A DNA stretch of 64,000 bases from Vibrio cincinnatiensis DSM 19608 (GCF_900167345.1 NZ_FUXB01000006.1:124001-188000); one strand, 5' to 3'; shown: positions 1 to 13,225, counted from the stretch's first letter. Notes: generated from the letters alone by a model not told the origin. Translations and numbers: made by a program.

Positions 1-112
1 GTTACTAAGTAACAAAACGATCAGTACATATAAAAGTAAGATATTTGAAAAGTTAAATGTTAAAACACTGGTAGATCTGATTGAAATAGCAAAACAGAAT
101 GGGATTATATGA
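1..112 (+). CDS. Response regulator, C-terminal end (LuxR-type HTH), partial
   Basis: Only the last 36 codons are inside the window, read from base 2 to the TGA at 110-112. They encode the end of a LuxR/FixJ-type DNA-binding domain: a recognition-helix segment NKTISTYKSKIFEKL followed by NVKTLVDLIEIAKQNGII. This is the usual end of NarL/BvgA/EvgA-type response regulators. The stop codon overlaps the ATG of the next gene (ATGA, 109-112), so the two are very probably translationally coupled and form a two-component pair with the BvgS-type kinase. The receiver domain lies upstream of the window and cannot be judged. Confidence 0.8.
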   Translation, partial: LLSNKTISTYKSKIFEKLNVKTLVDLIEIAKQNGII

Positions 113-3100
113 CTAAGAGTATTGGTAGTATCATTTTTTTATTATTACTCACTGTTTCCTACACGCTAAATGCTGAACAAAATTCATATAAGCGCTTAAA
201 TATTTTTAGTTATCTTGGATTTTCAATACAAAAAGTAGATGAGGAGATAATCCTTTCCTTCAAAGATAAGTACAAGAAAGTTATCGTTGGGGTACTTAAT
301 GAGGATGATCCCCCATATAATATGTCAATGAATGGTTCTGGTTATTACTTTGAAGGAATTGCTGCCGATTATTTAAATTATATCTTTACAGCGTTAGATG
401 TAAGCTTTGATATTATTTTATTTGATGATAAAGATGAACTGATCAAGGCATTACAAGAAGGAATCATTGATATAGTAACTTCTGGACATGTCTATGATTC
501 AGATTTTGAACACTTATCCAGTATTCCTTATATTGAAAGTGTTTTTTTTGTTTATGCAAATGATTATAACACGAATGTTAATAATATTGCTATTCAAAAT
601 GGATATATTCAACTTGATGATATTGAACATTTATTTAATAAGAGTCATGTTTATAAATATGACTCTTATTATGAAGCAATACAGTCTACCGTGTTGGGGA
701 GATCGGATGGTGTTATTTTAGATGTGTTTTCTGCTAATTACCTATTAAAAGATTTATATAAGTCATTGAAATTAAATTATTTTGTTGATATTAAACCCTA
801 TCAGGCTAAGTTTATTTTTAGTAAAGATAATTTTTTATTAAAAGAAACCTTCGATCTTGTTTTATCTTCCATTTCTGACAGTGAGCATCTCTCAATAAAA
901 AATCGATGGGGCAATAGTTTTCAAGCCATATCAGAGATTAATGATGGGCTCAGCCTTTCAGAATCAGAGAAAGAATGGTTAAAGGCGAATAATACTTTAA
1001 GGGTGGTTGTTAACGAATTTAATGCTCCTGTCAGTTATTATGATAAAAATGATATTTTTAGTGGTTTTGCTGCCGATATTCTGGATGTGATTAAAGTTAA
1101 ATTGGGTATTGATATTATTATTATACCCGTGAAGAATCTAACAGAAGTTGAATTATATTTAAAAAATGATAAGGCTGATATTGCGTTGCTTTCTCCCTCA
1201 GAGCGTCGAAGTGAGAACTTTTTATTTTCAAAAAGTATTTCACATGCATACTTATCTTTAATTACTCTTTCATCAAATGCAGTTAGTTCTGATTTTAAGA
1301 TAGAAAAATTAGCTTTAGCTGAATCGAATGTTGCGAATGATATTAAATACAAGGTGTTTCCTTACGCTGAAGTGAAATTAGTCCCCAACTATTTAGAGGC
1401 CATGGATTTGATTGTTGCAGGTAAAGTAGATGCAACGATGGTAACTTTAGGTGTTGCTGACTATTATATCCAACGATATTTTCATGACCGTTTAGGTGTG
1501 AGAGAGATTTTCTATGATCTTCCCCCAGTAATGATTTCTTTTGCAGCAAAAAAGAAAAACTCAGAATTAATTTCTATTTTAGATAAGGCAATTTTAGTTA
1601 TCTCTCCCGATGCTCTACAAACGGTAGATAATCGTTGGCGACGTAATGCGGTTCCTGGACAAGAGAACTGGCGTGATTATAAAAACACCATATTTACTAT
1701 TTTTATTTCATCAGTCATATTAATTTTAGCCTCATTAGTCTGGGCTCGATTTACTCGTAACCACTACCTAAAAAGGCTCGATATTACGCAAGCACTTAAA
1801 TATCATTTAAAATTTATGCAAGAGGTCATAGACAGTATCCCTCATCCTATTTATGTTCGAAATTCAAAGCGTGAGATTGTGCTCTGTAATGAAAGCTATC
1901 GTAAAATATTTAATCTTCCTTTACCTACGGATGATAAATTTTATAAATTAGCAAAAATGACCTGTTGTACTATGGTGAATATTCATAAAGATTATTATGA
2001 AGCGATTAGAGATAGAAAAGCTATTTATAAAGATAAACAACTGATCATCAATGGTCAAATTGTTCATATTTATCATTGGTTTCAACCATACTGTGATCAT
2101 GAAGGAAATATAGCCGGTGTTGTTGGGGGTTGGATTGATGTTTCTGAGCGTATTCGTTTATTAGAAGAACTCATGCTGGCAAAAGAAAAAGCGGATAATG
2201 CAAGCCAAGCAAAAACCAATTTTTTAGCGACCATGATTCATGAGATCCGTACCCCGATGAATGCCATTATTGGTTTGTTAGAGTTGGCGATTAAACATTC
2301 AGATAGGGGAGAAACGGATGTTGAATCAGTGAAAATCGCCCATACTTCAGCAAAAGGGCTTTTGGCACTCATTGGCGATATTTTAGATGTAGTTAAAATA
2401 GAGTCAGGGCGGTTAGATTTAGTGCCTAAAGATATTAATATTAGGCAAAAAATCACTTATGTTGTTCAGGTTTTTGAAGGGATAGCGAAGCAAAAAGGAT
2501 TAGAGCTGACTCTATCTTTTGATTCTCAGGTTCCTTCTTTTGTTATATTAGATTCATTGCGAATAAAACAAATTATCTCTAATATTTTGGGTAATGCAAT
2601 AAAATTCACTGACCAAGGTTTTATTAAACTGTCTGTTTCGATACTAATAAATGATGATGGAAAAGAATGCTTAAATATAAAAATATCTGATTCAGGTGTT
2701 GGAATTCCGAATGAGATAAAAGAAAATATTTTTTCACCCTTTATCCAATCGCATAATAATGACAAAGGTGGAACGGGGTTAGGGCTTAATATTTGTTATT
2801 CGCTATGTAAATTAATGGGAGGTGATATTTTTATCGAGAGTGAAATGGATAAGGGAACTACGGTGGATGTTATCTTACCGCTTATTATTTCTACTCAGGA
2901 AGGTGATCAAGACTCAGAGATTCACCGAATGGAAGTCTCAGAAACAATACTGACGTCTAAATATATCCTTATTGTTGATGATAATAAGGTCAATCGCTTG
3001 CTCTTATCCCAACAACTTGCTTATCTTGGCCATGTTGTTGATGAAGCGGCGAGTGGTAAATTAGCGTTAGAGCGATATGAAGAAAATAGCTATCACGCTG

Positions 3101-3711
3101 TGATTACGGATTGCACCATGCCTGAAATGGATGGTTATGAATTAGCTCGGCATTTGAGAAATGTTGAGAAAATAGAGCACAGGCATCCGGCAATTATTCT
3201 TGGCTATACCGCTAATGCGCAGTTAGAAGTAAGAGAAGCTTGTATAGAGGCCGGTATGGATGATTGTTTATTTAAACCACTCAATTTAGATGATCTAGAT
3301 AGCGTGTTGAAAACCTATTTTTCAGAAGAAGTGAAAGTGGACGAGGGAAAACCATTGATTTCTGCCAATCATTTAACTCCCTGTTTTAAACCAGAAAGTT
3401 TAGAACGCTTATTAGGTGGTGATACGTTGGTTGCGAAACAGATATTACATGAACTTGTAACGGTGAATCATGCTGATATTGCTGAGCTAACCGCAGCGGT
3501 GGAACTTGAAGAGAGCAATGAAATTCGAAATATTGCCCATAAGATTAAAGGGGTATGTCGGATGATCGAAGCGTCTGATTTGATGGAAGCGTGTGAGCGG
3601 CTTGAGCGCTTTGAAAACGTAGAGGCGCTTCCTGAATATTTTGCTGAAGTGAAAAAACAAGTACAGCGCTTAGAAGAAGAAATTCAGCTCTATCTTGAGA
3701 AGAGTCGGTAG
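109..3711 (+). CDS. BvgS/EvgS-type hybrid sensor histidine kinase
   Basis: A 1200-residue membrane phosphorelay kinase. Order of parts: signal peptide (about 1-22), two tandem periplasmic solute-binding domains of the SBP_bac_3 type (about 58-270 and 295-515), one membrane helix (about 526-549), a PAS domain (about 575-690), the H-box with His711 in MIHEIRTP, an ATPase domain with DSGVGIP and GGTGLGL, a receiver with the acidic pair Asp957/958 and acceptor Asp1001 (TDCTMPEMDG), and a C-terminal HPt domain with His1144 (AHKIKG). This is the full BvgS plan, so the relay would be His711, Asp1001, His1144, then the partner regulator. The start overlaps the regulator's stop. The N-terminal third is AT-rich compared with the neighbouring genes. 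The signal is unknown; the two binding domains suggest a small amino-acid-like or nicotinate-like ligand. Confidence 0.93.
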   Translation: MTKSIGSIIFLLLLTVSYTLNAEQNSYKRLNIFSYLGFSIQKVDEEIILSFKDKYKKVIVGVLNEDDPPYNMSMNGSGYYFEGIAADYLNYIFTALDVSFDIILFDDKDELIKALQEGIIDIVTSGHVYDSDFEHLSSIPYIESVFFVYANDYNTNVNNIAIQNGYIQLDDIEHLFNKSHVYKYDSYYEAIQSTVLGRSDGVILDVFSANYLLKDLYKSLKLNYFVDIKPYQAKFIFSKDNFLLKETFDLVLSSISDSEHLSIKNRWGNSFQAISEINDGLSLSESEKEWLKANNTLRVVVNEFNAPVSYYDKNDIFSGFAADILDVIKVKLGIDIIIIPVKNLTEVELYLKNDKADIALLSPSERRSENFLFSKSISHAYLSLITLSSNAVSSDFKIEKLALAESNVANDIKYKVFPYAEVKLVPNYLEAMDLIVAGKVDATMVTLGVADYYIQRYFHDRLGVREIFYDLPPVMISFAAKKKNSELISILDKAILVISPDALQTVDNRWRRNAVPGQENWRDYKNTIFTIFISSVILILASLVWARFTRNHYLKRLDITQALKYHLKFMQEVIDSIPHPIYVRNSKREIVLCNESYRKIFNLPLPTDDKFYKLAKMTCCTMVNIHKDYYEAIRDRKAIYKDKQLIINGQIVHIYHWFQPYCDHEGNIAGVVGGWIDVSERIRLLEELMLAKEKADNASQAKTNFLATMIHEIRTPMNAIIGLLELAIKHSDRGETDVESVKIAHTSAKGLLALIGDILDVVKIESGRLDLVPKDINIRQKITYVVQVFEGIAKQKGLELTLSFDSQVPSFVILDSLRIKQIISNILGNAIKFTDQGFIKLSVSILINDDGKECLNIKISDSGVGIPNEIKENIFSPFIQSHNNDKGGTGLGLNICYSLCKLMGGDIFIESEMDKGTTVDVILPLIISTQEGDQDSEIHRMEVSETILTSKYILIVDDNKVNRLLLSQQLAYLGHVVDEAASGKLALERYEENSYHAVITDCTMPEMDGYELARHLRNVEKIEHRHPAIILGYTANAQLEVREACIEAGMDDCLFKPLNLDDLDSVLKTYFSEEVKVDEGKPLISANHLTPCFKPESLERLLGGDTLVAKQILHELVTVNHADIAELTAAVELEESNEIRNIAHKIKGVCRMIEASDLMEACERLERFENVEALPEYFAEVKKQVQRLEEEIQLYLEKSR

Positions 3712-3718
3712 CCAGTAA

Positions 3719-3742
3719 GAGTAAGGGGAGTTCCCCTTACTC
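3719..3742. terminator. Hairpin between convergent kinase and gdhA
   Basis: Perfect 11-bp inverted repeat GAGTAAGGGGA / TCCCCTTACTC with a 2-base centre, between the stops of two convergent genes. The U-tract is poor on both strands, so it may be a weak bidirectional terminator. Confidence 0.5.
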
Positions 3743-3761
3743 TCTCGTTGAGCGGTTGAGA

Positions 3762-5132
<1,371 letters not shown>

Positions 5133-5542
5133 TTAAATTGTTGATGTCCTTGTTAGGGGAAAGCGATGCCCTTGTGCTCTTTCCCTTTTTATCTTGCCAT
5201 CACGAGCATGAATGGAAGTTCAAACGCTAGGAGTGGAGACATTCTTTCAACCCAACCCCTTGTTCGATGACTTAAGGTTAATGTTGATGAGATATGGGCT
5301 TTCCCTTGCGGTAGATGGATTCCAGACTTCTTATTCGTGGGCTCGTACTGATGATTCATCATCTCATAACGGCTTATATATGCTATTGAATAGTGAAAGA
5401 AAATGCATCAAAAATGTGTATAAATGTATTAAACGTCGAAAAAAAACAGCAGAGAGAATAAAATTTCATCAACTATTTATGTTATGAATGTATTTGCTTG
5501 CCTTTCTTGAGTCAAAGATGAGGGTAAGAAGCCACCCATACC

Positions 5543-5556
5543 TTGATAAATATCAA
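5543..5556. promoter_or_regulatory. FNR-like box in the gdhA-katG intergenic region
   Basis: TTGATAAATATCAA matches the FNR/CRP-family consensus TTGAT-N4-ATCAA at every fixed position and is extended by C/G to CTTGATAAATATCAAG. It lies about 430 bp upstream of gdhA and 345 bp upstream of katG. The remaining 5115-5640 sequence shows no convincing gene. Target gene and function are inferred. Confidence 0.5.
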
Positions 5557-5640
5557 GCTATGTCCATTGATTCGGACCAAAGTCTGAAAACTTTTCACCA
5601 TCATCTATTCTTAATGTCGATGTTCTCTAAATAGTAGGTA

Positions 5641-5677
5641 GTAGGCATTACCTATTAAACTGATAGTGATAGCGTAT
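5641..5677. promoter_or_regulatory. Candidate OxyR site upstream of katG
   Basis: Four spaced tetranucleotides follow the OxyR pattern ATAG-N7-CTAT-N7-ATAG-N7-CTAT over exactly 37 bp: GTAG (5641), CTAT (5652), ATAG (5663), GTAT (5674). That is 14 of 16 consensus bases with all spacings right. It is about 225 bp upstream of the katG ATG. OxyR activates katG in many gammaproteobacteria, which supports the assignment. Confidence 0.6.
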
Positions 5678-5838
5678 TAGTGTTTGATTTATAAATGGTC
5701 TAACTTAGTGAAGAACCAATAAGTGCTATCTCCAATACTCTTTCAAATCATGTGGGGAGGACGTTTCTCCCATTACTGATGTATTGGGATGAAGGTTTCC
5801 TCATCTCACTGGCTCTTATTAATGGTTTGGGTATATAG

Positions 5839-8076
<2,238 letters not shown>

Positions 8077-8100
8077 TTCAGAAGTCGATTGAATGATGAT

Positions 8101-8129
8101 ATAGCCCCCAATTGGGGGCTATTGTTTTT
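8101..8129. terminator. katG terminator
   Basis: Perfect palindromic stem ATAGCCCCCAA / TTGGGGGCTAT followed by TGTTTTT on the plus strand, 25 bases after the katG stop. It probably also serves the convergent gene on the other strand. Confidence 0.85.
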
Positions 8130-8174
8130 CTAGAAATACCTCAGACACTATTTTCGTCGCCTTCTATCAAGATA

Positions 8175-8807
8175 TTATGTTTCATTGATGATGGTTTCCC
8201 AGAAATGAATCCACGACGGTGTGTCTCCGTAATAATGGTTGAGCGGCACAAACTGAAGTTTGCCATCTGTATACTCAATCATCATCGAAGGAAAGCCAGA
8301 TAGCTGCCATGCTTCCATTAAAGTTCGCGTATGTTGAATGGTGGCCTCTAACTGTGTGGCGGCATGATTCATTGCCAGAGACCAATCATCAGCGTTTATG
8401 CCTAACTTTTGTGCGAGTTGAGCTAATGTGGCTGATTCAGTCACCATTTTTCCGTCTTGGTAGTGTGCTTCTTGAATCTTTTTCAGCATGTCAAAACCCA
8501 AATGTTGATGGGAATCGGCAGCCAATATCGCTTGCGCGGTGACATAAGAGTCCAGAGTGAATGGCTCATGATGATGTAACCTTTCACGATACGCTTGTCC
8601 AAAGTGTTGCCCTGTGATTTGAGCAATCCGTTCATCGGCGTTTAAAATATGCTGACGAAAAGGTTCTGCGATTGTTTGGCGAGTTAACATACCACCTGGA
8701 TGTAACGATAAATGTAGTTCTGGCATCGCATTGAGCGATTCAATTAAAGGGCTGGCGCCATAGCACCAACCACACATCGGGTCAAAAATATAGTGTACCG
8801 TTTTCAT
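8175..8807 (-). CDS. DsbA-family (FrnE-like) thiol oxidoreductase
   Basis: 210 residues from the chosen start. It opens with MKTVHYIFDPMCGWCYG, a thioredoxin-fold strand with a CGWC redox motif at Cys12-Cys15 and no signal peptide, so it is a cytoplasmic member of the DsbA/FrnE group. The rest (HPGGMLTRQ, helical insert, GFPSMMIEYTDG with the cis-Pro region) fits the family. The frame can be extended to 8897, but the added residues do not look like a conserved N-terminus and the motif would then sit unusually far in. It is convergent with katG, which fits an oxidative-stress neighbourhood. The substrate is unknown. Confidence 0.85.
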   Translation of the reverse strand: MKTVHYIFDPMCGWCYGASPLIESLNAMPELHLSLHPGGMLTRQTIAEPFRQHILNADERIAQITGQHFGQAYRERLHHHEPFTLDSYVTAQAILAADSHQHLGFDMLKKIQEAHYQDGKMVTESATLAQLAQKLGINADDWSLAMNHAATQLEATIQHTRTLMEAWQLSGFPSMMIEYTDGKLQFVPLNHYYGDTPSWIHFWETIINET

Positions 8808-9057
8808 GCTTGATTCTTCAGTTCTCTGTTTTGTGAGTGCTGAAGTCGAGTATAGAGCGTACGTTTGTACGGATATAGAGCAGAGAGTAGACATCATTGT
8901 GTCTTAAAATGAACGAATAAGGATCGATGCAATGGATTAAGTATCCTATCGGAAACAAATGAGGTTGCACGGTATGAAGTATTGTAGGCGACTAAGTGTA
9001 TAAAAAGTGAAGAAGGGGCCGTGTCTAAATAGGAGAACAGCCTCGGGTTAGGTAGAT

Positions 9058-9096
9058 CCCCGTCATGACGGATAAGAAGGTATCAATCATGACGGG
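9058..9096. repeat. 10-bp inverted repeat
   Basis: CCCGTCATGA (9058-9067) and TCATGACGGG (9087-9096) form a perfect 10-bp inverted repeat around an 18-base spacer, directly behind the small ORF at 9104-9241. It could be a transcript end for that gene, but there is no U-run. Confidence 0.45.
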
Positions 9097-9103
9097 ATAA
9101 TCA

Positions 9104-9241
9104 TTAGCAACCGCCTTGTTGCTGCGCCTGTTCTACCATGGCTTGGCGCTGAGTTTCCTTGTCAGATGTCCATTCATTCATTTGTTGTCCATCTTGTTCT
9201 AACGCTTTAGGAACAAAAACAAAATATTTATTGAAGGTCAT
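9104..9241 (-). CDS. Small 45-residue protein, unknown function
   Basis: A complete ORF: ATG at 9241, TAA at 9104-9106, preceded on the minus strand by GAGAGAATTAACA, a plausible ribosome site. The product begins MTFNKYFVFVPKALEQDG, continues through a polar Gln/Glu-rich segment and ends QAQQQGGC. It has no membrane segment and looks soluble and partly helical. It lies downstream of the gnd terminator on the same strand, so it would need its own promoter or readthrough. I do not recognise the family. Codon use and the ribosome site support it as a real gene, but nothing else proves it. Confidence 0.55.
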   Translation of the reverse strand: MTFNKYFVFVPKALEQDGQQMNEWTSDKETQRQAMVEQAQQQGGC

Positions 9242-9279
9242 TGTTAATTCTCTCAGTTGTGAAATTAAAGCAAAAAATA

Positions 9280-9306
9280 GAGGATGTTAACTAAGTTAAC
9301 ATCCTC
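9280..9306 (-). terminator. gnd terminator
   Basis: Stem GAGGATGTTAAC / GTTAACATCCTC (12 bp, loop TAA) followed on the minus strand by TATTTTTT. It ends the zwf-pgl-gnd transcript. A smaller stem GAGACT / AGTCTC (9331-9348) lies between it and the gnd stop. Confidence 0.85.
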
Positions 9307-9368
9307 CTTGATGCTTATTTTTTAGGCGTAGAGACTAGGATGAGTCTCAAGATATGTATAACGTTTTT

Positions 9369-10817
9369 TTATACGTCATACGTTGTGGAAGCGGTATCAC
9401 CGCCAGTGCCTGTCCAGTTCGTATGGTAAAATTCACCACGAGGGCGGTCAATACGTTCATAAGTGTGAGCACCAAAATAGTCACGTTGTGCTTGCAATAA
9501 ATTCGCGGGTAGGCGAGCGGTTGTATAGCCGTCTAAGAATGTCAGTGCAGAAGTGGTGCAGGGCATTGGAATGCCAACTTCGAGCGATTTCGCTGCAACT
9601 TTACGCCATGCCGCAAGGCAGTTATCCAAAATGCCTTTGAAATAAACATCAGAGCCTAAGAAGGCAATGTCTGGGTTTGTGGCAAATGCGTCACGGATGT
9701 TACCCAAGAAAGCCGAACGAATGATACAACCGCCGCGCCACATTAACGCGACGTTACCATAGTTCAGATCCCAACCATTTTCATTAGAGGCTTCACGCAT
9801 CAACATAAAACCTTGTGCGTAAGAGATGATTTTTGATGCCAATAGCGCTTGGCGTAAGGCGTCAACCCATGCTTTTTTATCGCCTTCAACAGGAGCAATG
9901 GTTTTCGCAAACAATTGTTCAGCCGCAACGCGTTGATCTTTAAGTGCAGAGAGACAACGAGAGAACACCGATTCCGTAATCAAGGTCAGAGGAATACCCA
10001 TATCCAGCGCATTGATGCCCGTCCATTTACCGGTTCCTTTTTGGCCCGCAGTATCGAGAATTTTCTCAACTAATGCTTCGCCATCTTCATCTTTATAACC
10101 AAGAATATCGGCGGTGATCTCAACCAGATAGCTATCAAGTTCGGTCTTGTTCCAATCAGCAAATACCGCTTGCATCTCATCGGCTGACATACCTAGGCCA
10201 TCTTTCATAAATTGATAGGCTTCGGTAATAAGCTGCATGTCACCGTATTCAATACCGTTGTGAACCATTTTGACAAAGTGACCTGCACCGTCATTACCAA
10301 CCCAGTCACAACAAGGTTCACCAGAGTCGGTTTTGGCCGAAATGGCTTGGAAAATCGGTTTTACTGCGGGCCAAGCTTCAACAGCGCCACCTGGCATAAT
10401 TGAAGGCCCGAAACGTGCGCCTTCTTCACCACCAGAAACACCAGTACCAATAAAGTGAATCCCTTTCTCACGTAACGCAGCGACTCGGCGGTTTGTGTCT
10501 GGGTAGTTAGTGTTGCCACCATCGATAATGATGTCGCCTTTATCGAGTAAAGGGACCAATTGTTCAATAAATGTGTCGACCACTTCTCCGGCACGCACCA
10601 TCAACATCACTTTACGTGGGGTTGCCAGTTTGTCGACTAATTCTTGTAGTGAATAGGCTCCGACAATATTGGTCCCTTTGGCTGGCCCTTGAAGGAATTC
10701 ATCTACTTTTGCTGCTGTACGGTTGTGTGCGACAACGTTAAAGCCGTGATCATTCATATTGAGAATGAGGTTTTGGCCCATAACTGCGAGGCCGATAACT
10801 CCGATATCACCTTTCAT
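9369..10817 (-). CDS. gnd: 6-phosphogluconate dehydrogenase, decarboxylating
   Basis: 482 residues, the long enterobacterial type. It oxidises and decarboxylates 6-phosphogluconate to ribulose 5-phosphate with NADP in the pentose phosphate pathway. Seen: N-terminal Rossmann GLAVMGQNLILN, the DGGNTNYPDT strand, GTGVSGGEEGARFGPSIMPGG, the catalytic-Lys segment HFVKMVHNGIEYGDMQL, and the C-terminal EFYHTNWTGTGG tail that reaches into the partner subunit. It is the third gene of zwf-pgl-gnd; GGAG precedes the ATG and only 13 bp separate it from pgl. A clear terminator follows. Confidence 0.98.
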   Translation of the reverse strand: MKGDIGVIGLAVMGQNLILNMNDHGFNVVAHNRTAAKVDEFLQGPAKGTNIVGAYSLQELVDKLATPRKVMLMVRAGEVVDTFIEQLVPLLDKGDIIIDGGNTNYPDTNRRVAALREKGIHFIGTGVSGGEEGARFGPSIMPGGAVEAWPAVKPIFQAISAKTDSGEPCCDWVGNDGAGHFVKMVHNGIEYGDMQLITEAYQFMKDGLGMSADEMQAVFADWNKTELDSYLVEITADILGYKDEDGEALVEKILDTAGQKGTGKWTGINALDMGIPLTLITESVFSRCLSALKDQRVAAEQLFAKTIAPVEGDKKAWVDALRQALLASKIISYAQGFMLMREASNENGWDLNYGNVALMWRGGCIIRSAFLGNIRDAFATNPDIAFLGSDVYFKGILDNCLAAWRKVAAKSLEVGIPMPCTTSALTFLDGYTTARLPANLLQAQRDYFGAHTYERIDRPRGEFYHTNWTGTGGDTASTTYDV

Positions 10818-10830
10818 TTCTTACTCTCCT

Positions 10831-11547
10831 TCACGCAATCTTTGCTGCTGCGTCTAAATCTAAATACCACTCCGTATCACCGTGAGATGACTGAATTTTA
10901 GCCGCTGGATAAGGAAGATCTTCGGCTGGAGTGGTGTGAATTTCATGGACGATCTCGGCTTTACCTGAGCCAAGAACAAGGTAACTAATACGTTTGGCCG
11001 CTTCTAAGACTTTCGCCGTTTTAGAAACACGAAGCTGGCCCGATTCTGGATGAGTCGCTACGAGGGATAGGTGCTCATCTTGATAATTCGTAACATGAGG
11101 GAAGAGGGAAGCCGTATGCCCATCGGCACCGACACCTAGCAGGATCCAGTCAAAAACAGGGACTCCCTTTTCCATCGGAATCACTTGAGCCATTTCTTCA
11201 GCAAAACGCTTCGCTTCGGCTTGTGGTTCATTTTCGCCTAAAATACGGTGGATGTTGTCAGAGGGAATGTCGATTTGGCTAAATAAGAGCGTGTTGGCTT
11301 CGCCATAGTTACTTTCCGCATCATCGGGAGCGACACAGCGTTCATCCCCCCACCAAAAATGCAAATTTTGCCACTGAATGGCAGTGGCATAAGGCGGAGA
11401 AGCCAGTAATTGAAACAGCATTTTAGGCGTGCTACCACCAGAAAGGGAAATATGCACGGGCTTGCCTTGCTCGCTATACGTTTGTAAGTCCTTCGCTAAG
11501 GATTCCACAACCGCTTGCGCTGTTGGGAAAATTTTATTTTTTATCAT
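10831..11547 (-). CDS. pgl: 6-phosphogluconolactonase (SOL/DevB type)
   Basis: 238 residues, similar to the C-terminal domain of glucosamine-6-phosphate isomerases. It hydrolyses 6-phosphogluconolactone between the reactions of Zwf and Gnd. Landmarks: [17 protein letters not shown] phosphate-binding loop, [27 protein letters not shown] near the active site. The ATG overlaps the zwf stop by the ATGA arrangement, so it is translationally coupled to zwf. Operon context makes the assignment firm. Confidence 0.96.
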   Translation of the reverse strand: MIKNKIFPTAQAVVESLAKDLQTYSEQGKPVHISLSGGSTPKMLFQLLASPPYATAIQWQNLHFWWGDERCVAPDDAESNYGEANTLLFSQIDIPSDNIHRILGENEPQAEAKRFAEEMAQVIPMEKGVPVFDWILLGVGADGHTASLFPHVTNYQDEHLSLVATHPESGQLRVSKTAKVLEAAKRISYLVLGSGKAEIVHEIHTTPAEDLPYPAAKIQSSHGDTEWYLDLDAAAKIA

Positions 11548-13046
11548 AATTCGCAGTAATCCGTATCGGTTAAATTCTTACAGGGGAAACGCCATTCTCG
11601 GCGATCTCGATGTAAAAGTTCGTAAGCTTCTTTAGGCCCCCACGTTCCGCAGGCATAACCATACAGTGATTGTGGATCTTGTTTAAAGTCCAAGATAGGT
11701 TGTACAAATTTCCAACAGGCTTCCACTGCATCGGTTCGTGCAAATAGTGTGGCATCACCATTGAGAGCATCAAGTAGCAAGCGTTCATAAGCGGTGAGCA
11801 TTTTCTTTTCCGCCAGCGAGGTGTAGTGGAAGTCCATCGACACCTCTTTCGCTTTAAAGCCTGCCCCGGGTTCTTTCAAACCAAAACTCATCTGAATACC
11901 TTCATCAGGCTGAATCCGGATGATCAGTTTATTCTCTGGTGCGTTTTGTCCAAAGACTGGATGAGGTGTGCGTTTGAAATGAATGACCACTTCGGTGACG
12001 CGGGTAGGCAGGCGTTTACCTGAACGGACATAGAAAGGAACACCATTCCAACGCCAGTTATTAATAAACATCTTCAACGCAACATATGTTTCGGTGCGTG
12101 AATCATCGGCCACTCCCGGCTCATTACGGTAGCTGGGGAGAAATTGTCCACGAACTTCAGACTCGGTGTATTGACCGAGGACGAGGTTGTTGCGGAGATC
12201 ATCTTCAGAAAGGGGTTGTAAGCTTTGTAAGACTTTATTGACTTCATTACGAATGGAGTTGGCGTTAATCTCAGCAGGCGGTTCCATACTCATCATCGCT
12301 AGTACTTGGAGCAGATGGTTTTGGAACATGTCGCGGACGGCGCCGGAGCCATCGTAATAACCACCACGCTCTTCTACACCCAGAAACTCTGCGCCCGTAA
12401 TTTCGACATAGTCAATAAAGTTACGATTCCATAGCGGCTCAAACATCCCGTTGGCAAAGCGGAAAACCAGTAAATTTTGAACGGTTTCTTTTCCTAAGTA
12501 GTGATCAATTCGGTAGATCTGGTGCTCAGAAAAATGACGATGGATTTCGATATCCAGAGCCTGTGCGGAGGTTAAGTCATAGCCAAACGGTTTTTCAATG
12601 ACTAATCGTTTCCAGCCTTCTTGCTCATTGTTTAATCCGTGAGCGGCCAAGCAGGCGGGAATAACACCATAAAGGCTGGGTGGCGTTGCAAGATAAAACA
12701 GCGTATTGCGCTGAGTTTGTTGGTATTGCTCTGCAAGTTGATCAAGGCGAGTTGGTAACTTGGCATAGTCATCAACATTGGATGTGTCAATGGCTTGGTA
12801 GTGAAGGTGTTCACTGAAAGCATCAAGAATCGCGGGCTCGGTTTTTTCTAACTCTTGCAGTGAGCGTTTAAGTTTCTCTCGGTAAGTTTGATCGCTGTAT
12901 TCCGTTCGGCTCACACCCAGAATACTAAAGGATTCAGGTAGTTGTTTGCTTGCATATAAATGATACAAAGCAGGTATTAACTTGCGATAGGTGAGATCTC
13001 CCGATGCACCGAAAATAACAATGCAACTGTTTTCAGGTATTACCAT
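11544..13046 (-). CDS. zwf: Glucose-6-phosphate dehydrogenase
   Basis: 500 residues from the start [16 protein letters not shown]. It catalyses the NADP-dependent entry step of the oxidative pentose phosphate pathway. The dinucleotide motif [11 protein letters not shown] is at about 12-22, the signature RIDHYLGKE around residue 180 holds the catalytic His, and the C-terminal beta-sheet domain is complete. Two ATGs are adjacent (13049 and 13046); AAGGGAAAG sits best for 13046. A longer frame to 13106 has no ribosome site. First gene of zwf-pgl-gnd. Confidence 0.97.
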   Translation of the reverse strand: MVIPENSCIVIFGASGDLTYRKLIPALYHLYASKQLPESFSILGVSRTEYSDQTYREKLKRSLQELEKTEPAILDAFSEHLHYQAIDTSNVDDYAKLPTRLDQLAEQYQQTQRNTLFYLATPPSLYGVIPACLAAHGLNNEQEGWKRLVIEKPFGYDLTSAQALDIEIHRHFSEHQIYRIDHYLGKETVQNLLVFRFANGMFEPLWNRNFIDYVEITGAEFLGVEERGGYYDGSGAVRDMFQNHLLQVLAMMSMEPPAEINANSIRNEVNKVLQSLQPLSEDDLRNNLVLGQYTESEVRGQFLPSYRNEPGVADDSRTETYVALKMFINNWRWNGVPFYVRSGKRLPTRVTEVVIHFKRTPHPVFGQNAPENKLIIRIQPDEGIQMSFGLKEPGAGFKAKEVSMDFHYTSLAEKKMLTAYERLLLDALNGDATLFARTDAVEACWKFVQPILDFKQDPQSLYGYACGTWGPKEAYELLHRDRREWRFPCKNLTDTDYCEL

Positions 13047-13118
13047 CATCTTTCCCTTAAAAACGAGGTATTCAGTATGCGCCAACCCTAGCAGCGCCAT
13101 ACACAAATAAAAAGTAGC

Positions 13119-13145
13119 TTTTGACTATTAGGTTCATAGTCAAAA
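13119..13145. promoter_or_regulatory. 10-bp inverted repeat upstream of zwf
   Basis: TTTTGACTAT (13119-13128) and ATAGTCAAAA (13136-13145), perfect over 10 bp with a 7-base loop, 73 bp upstream of the zwf start. It may be a regulator site or a structured leader. It does not match the HexR pattern I would expect for zwf. Confidence 0.4.
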
Positions 13146-13211
13146 CCGATAACCCGATCACACTGTGAGTGAAATGGCTATCGTTCTCTGAAGAGTATTG
13201 TCTACGACAAT

Positions 13212-13225
13212 TTGATATACATCAA
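13212..13225. promoter_or_regulatory. FNR-like box upstream of zwf
   Basis: TTGATATACATCAA is a full match to TTGAT-N4-ATCAA, about 165 bp upstream of zwf and 165 bp beyond the stop of the HD-GYP gene, so zwf is the only nearby promoter it can serve. Together with the inverted repeat at 13119 it is the only structure seen in 13047-13388. Confidence 0.45.

Noticed and set aside
5212..5487. 91-codon reading frame between gdhA and katG
   Set aside because: No ribosome site, odd composition, and it lies in a probable control region.
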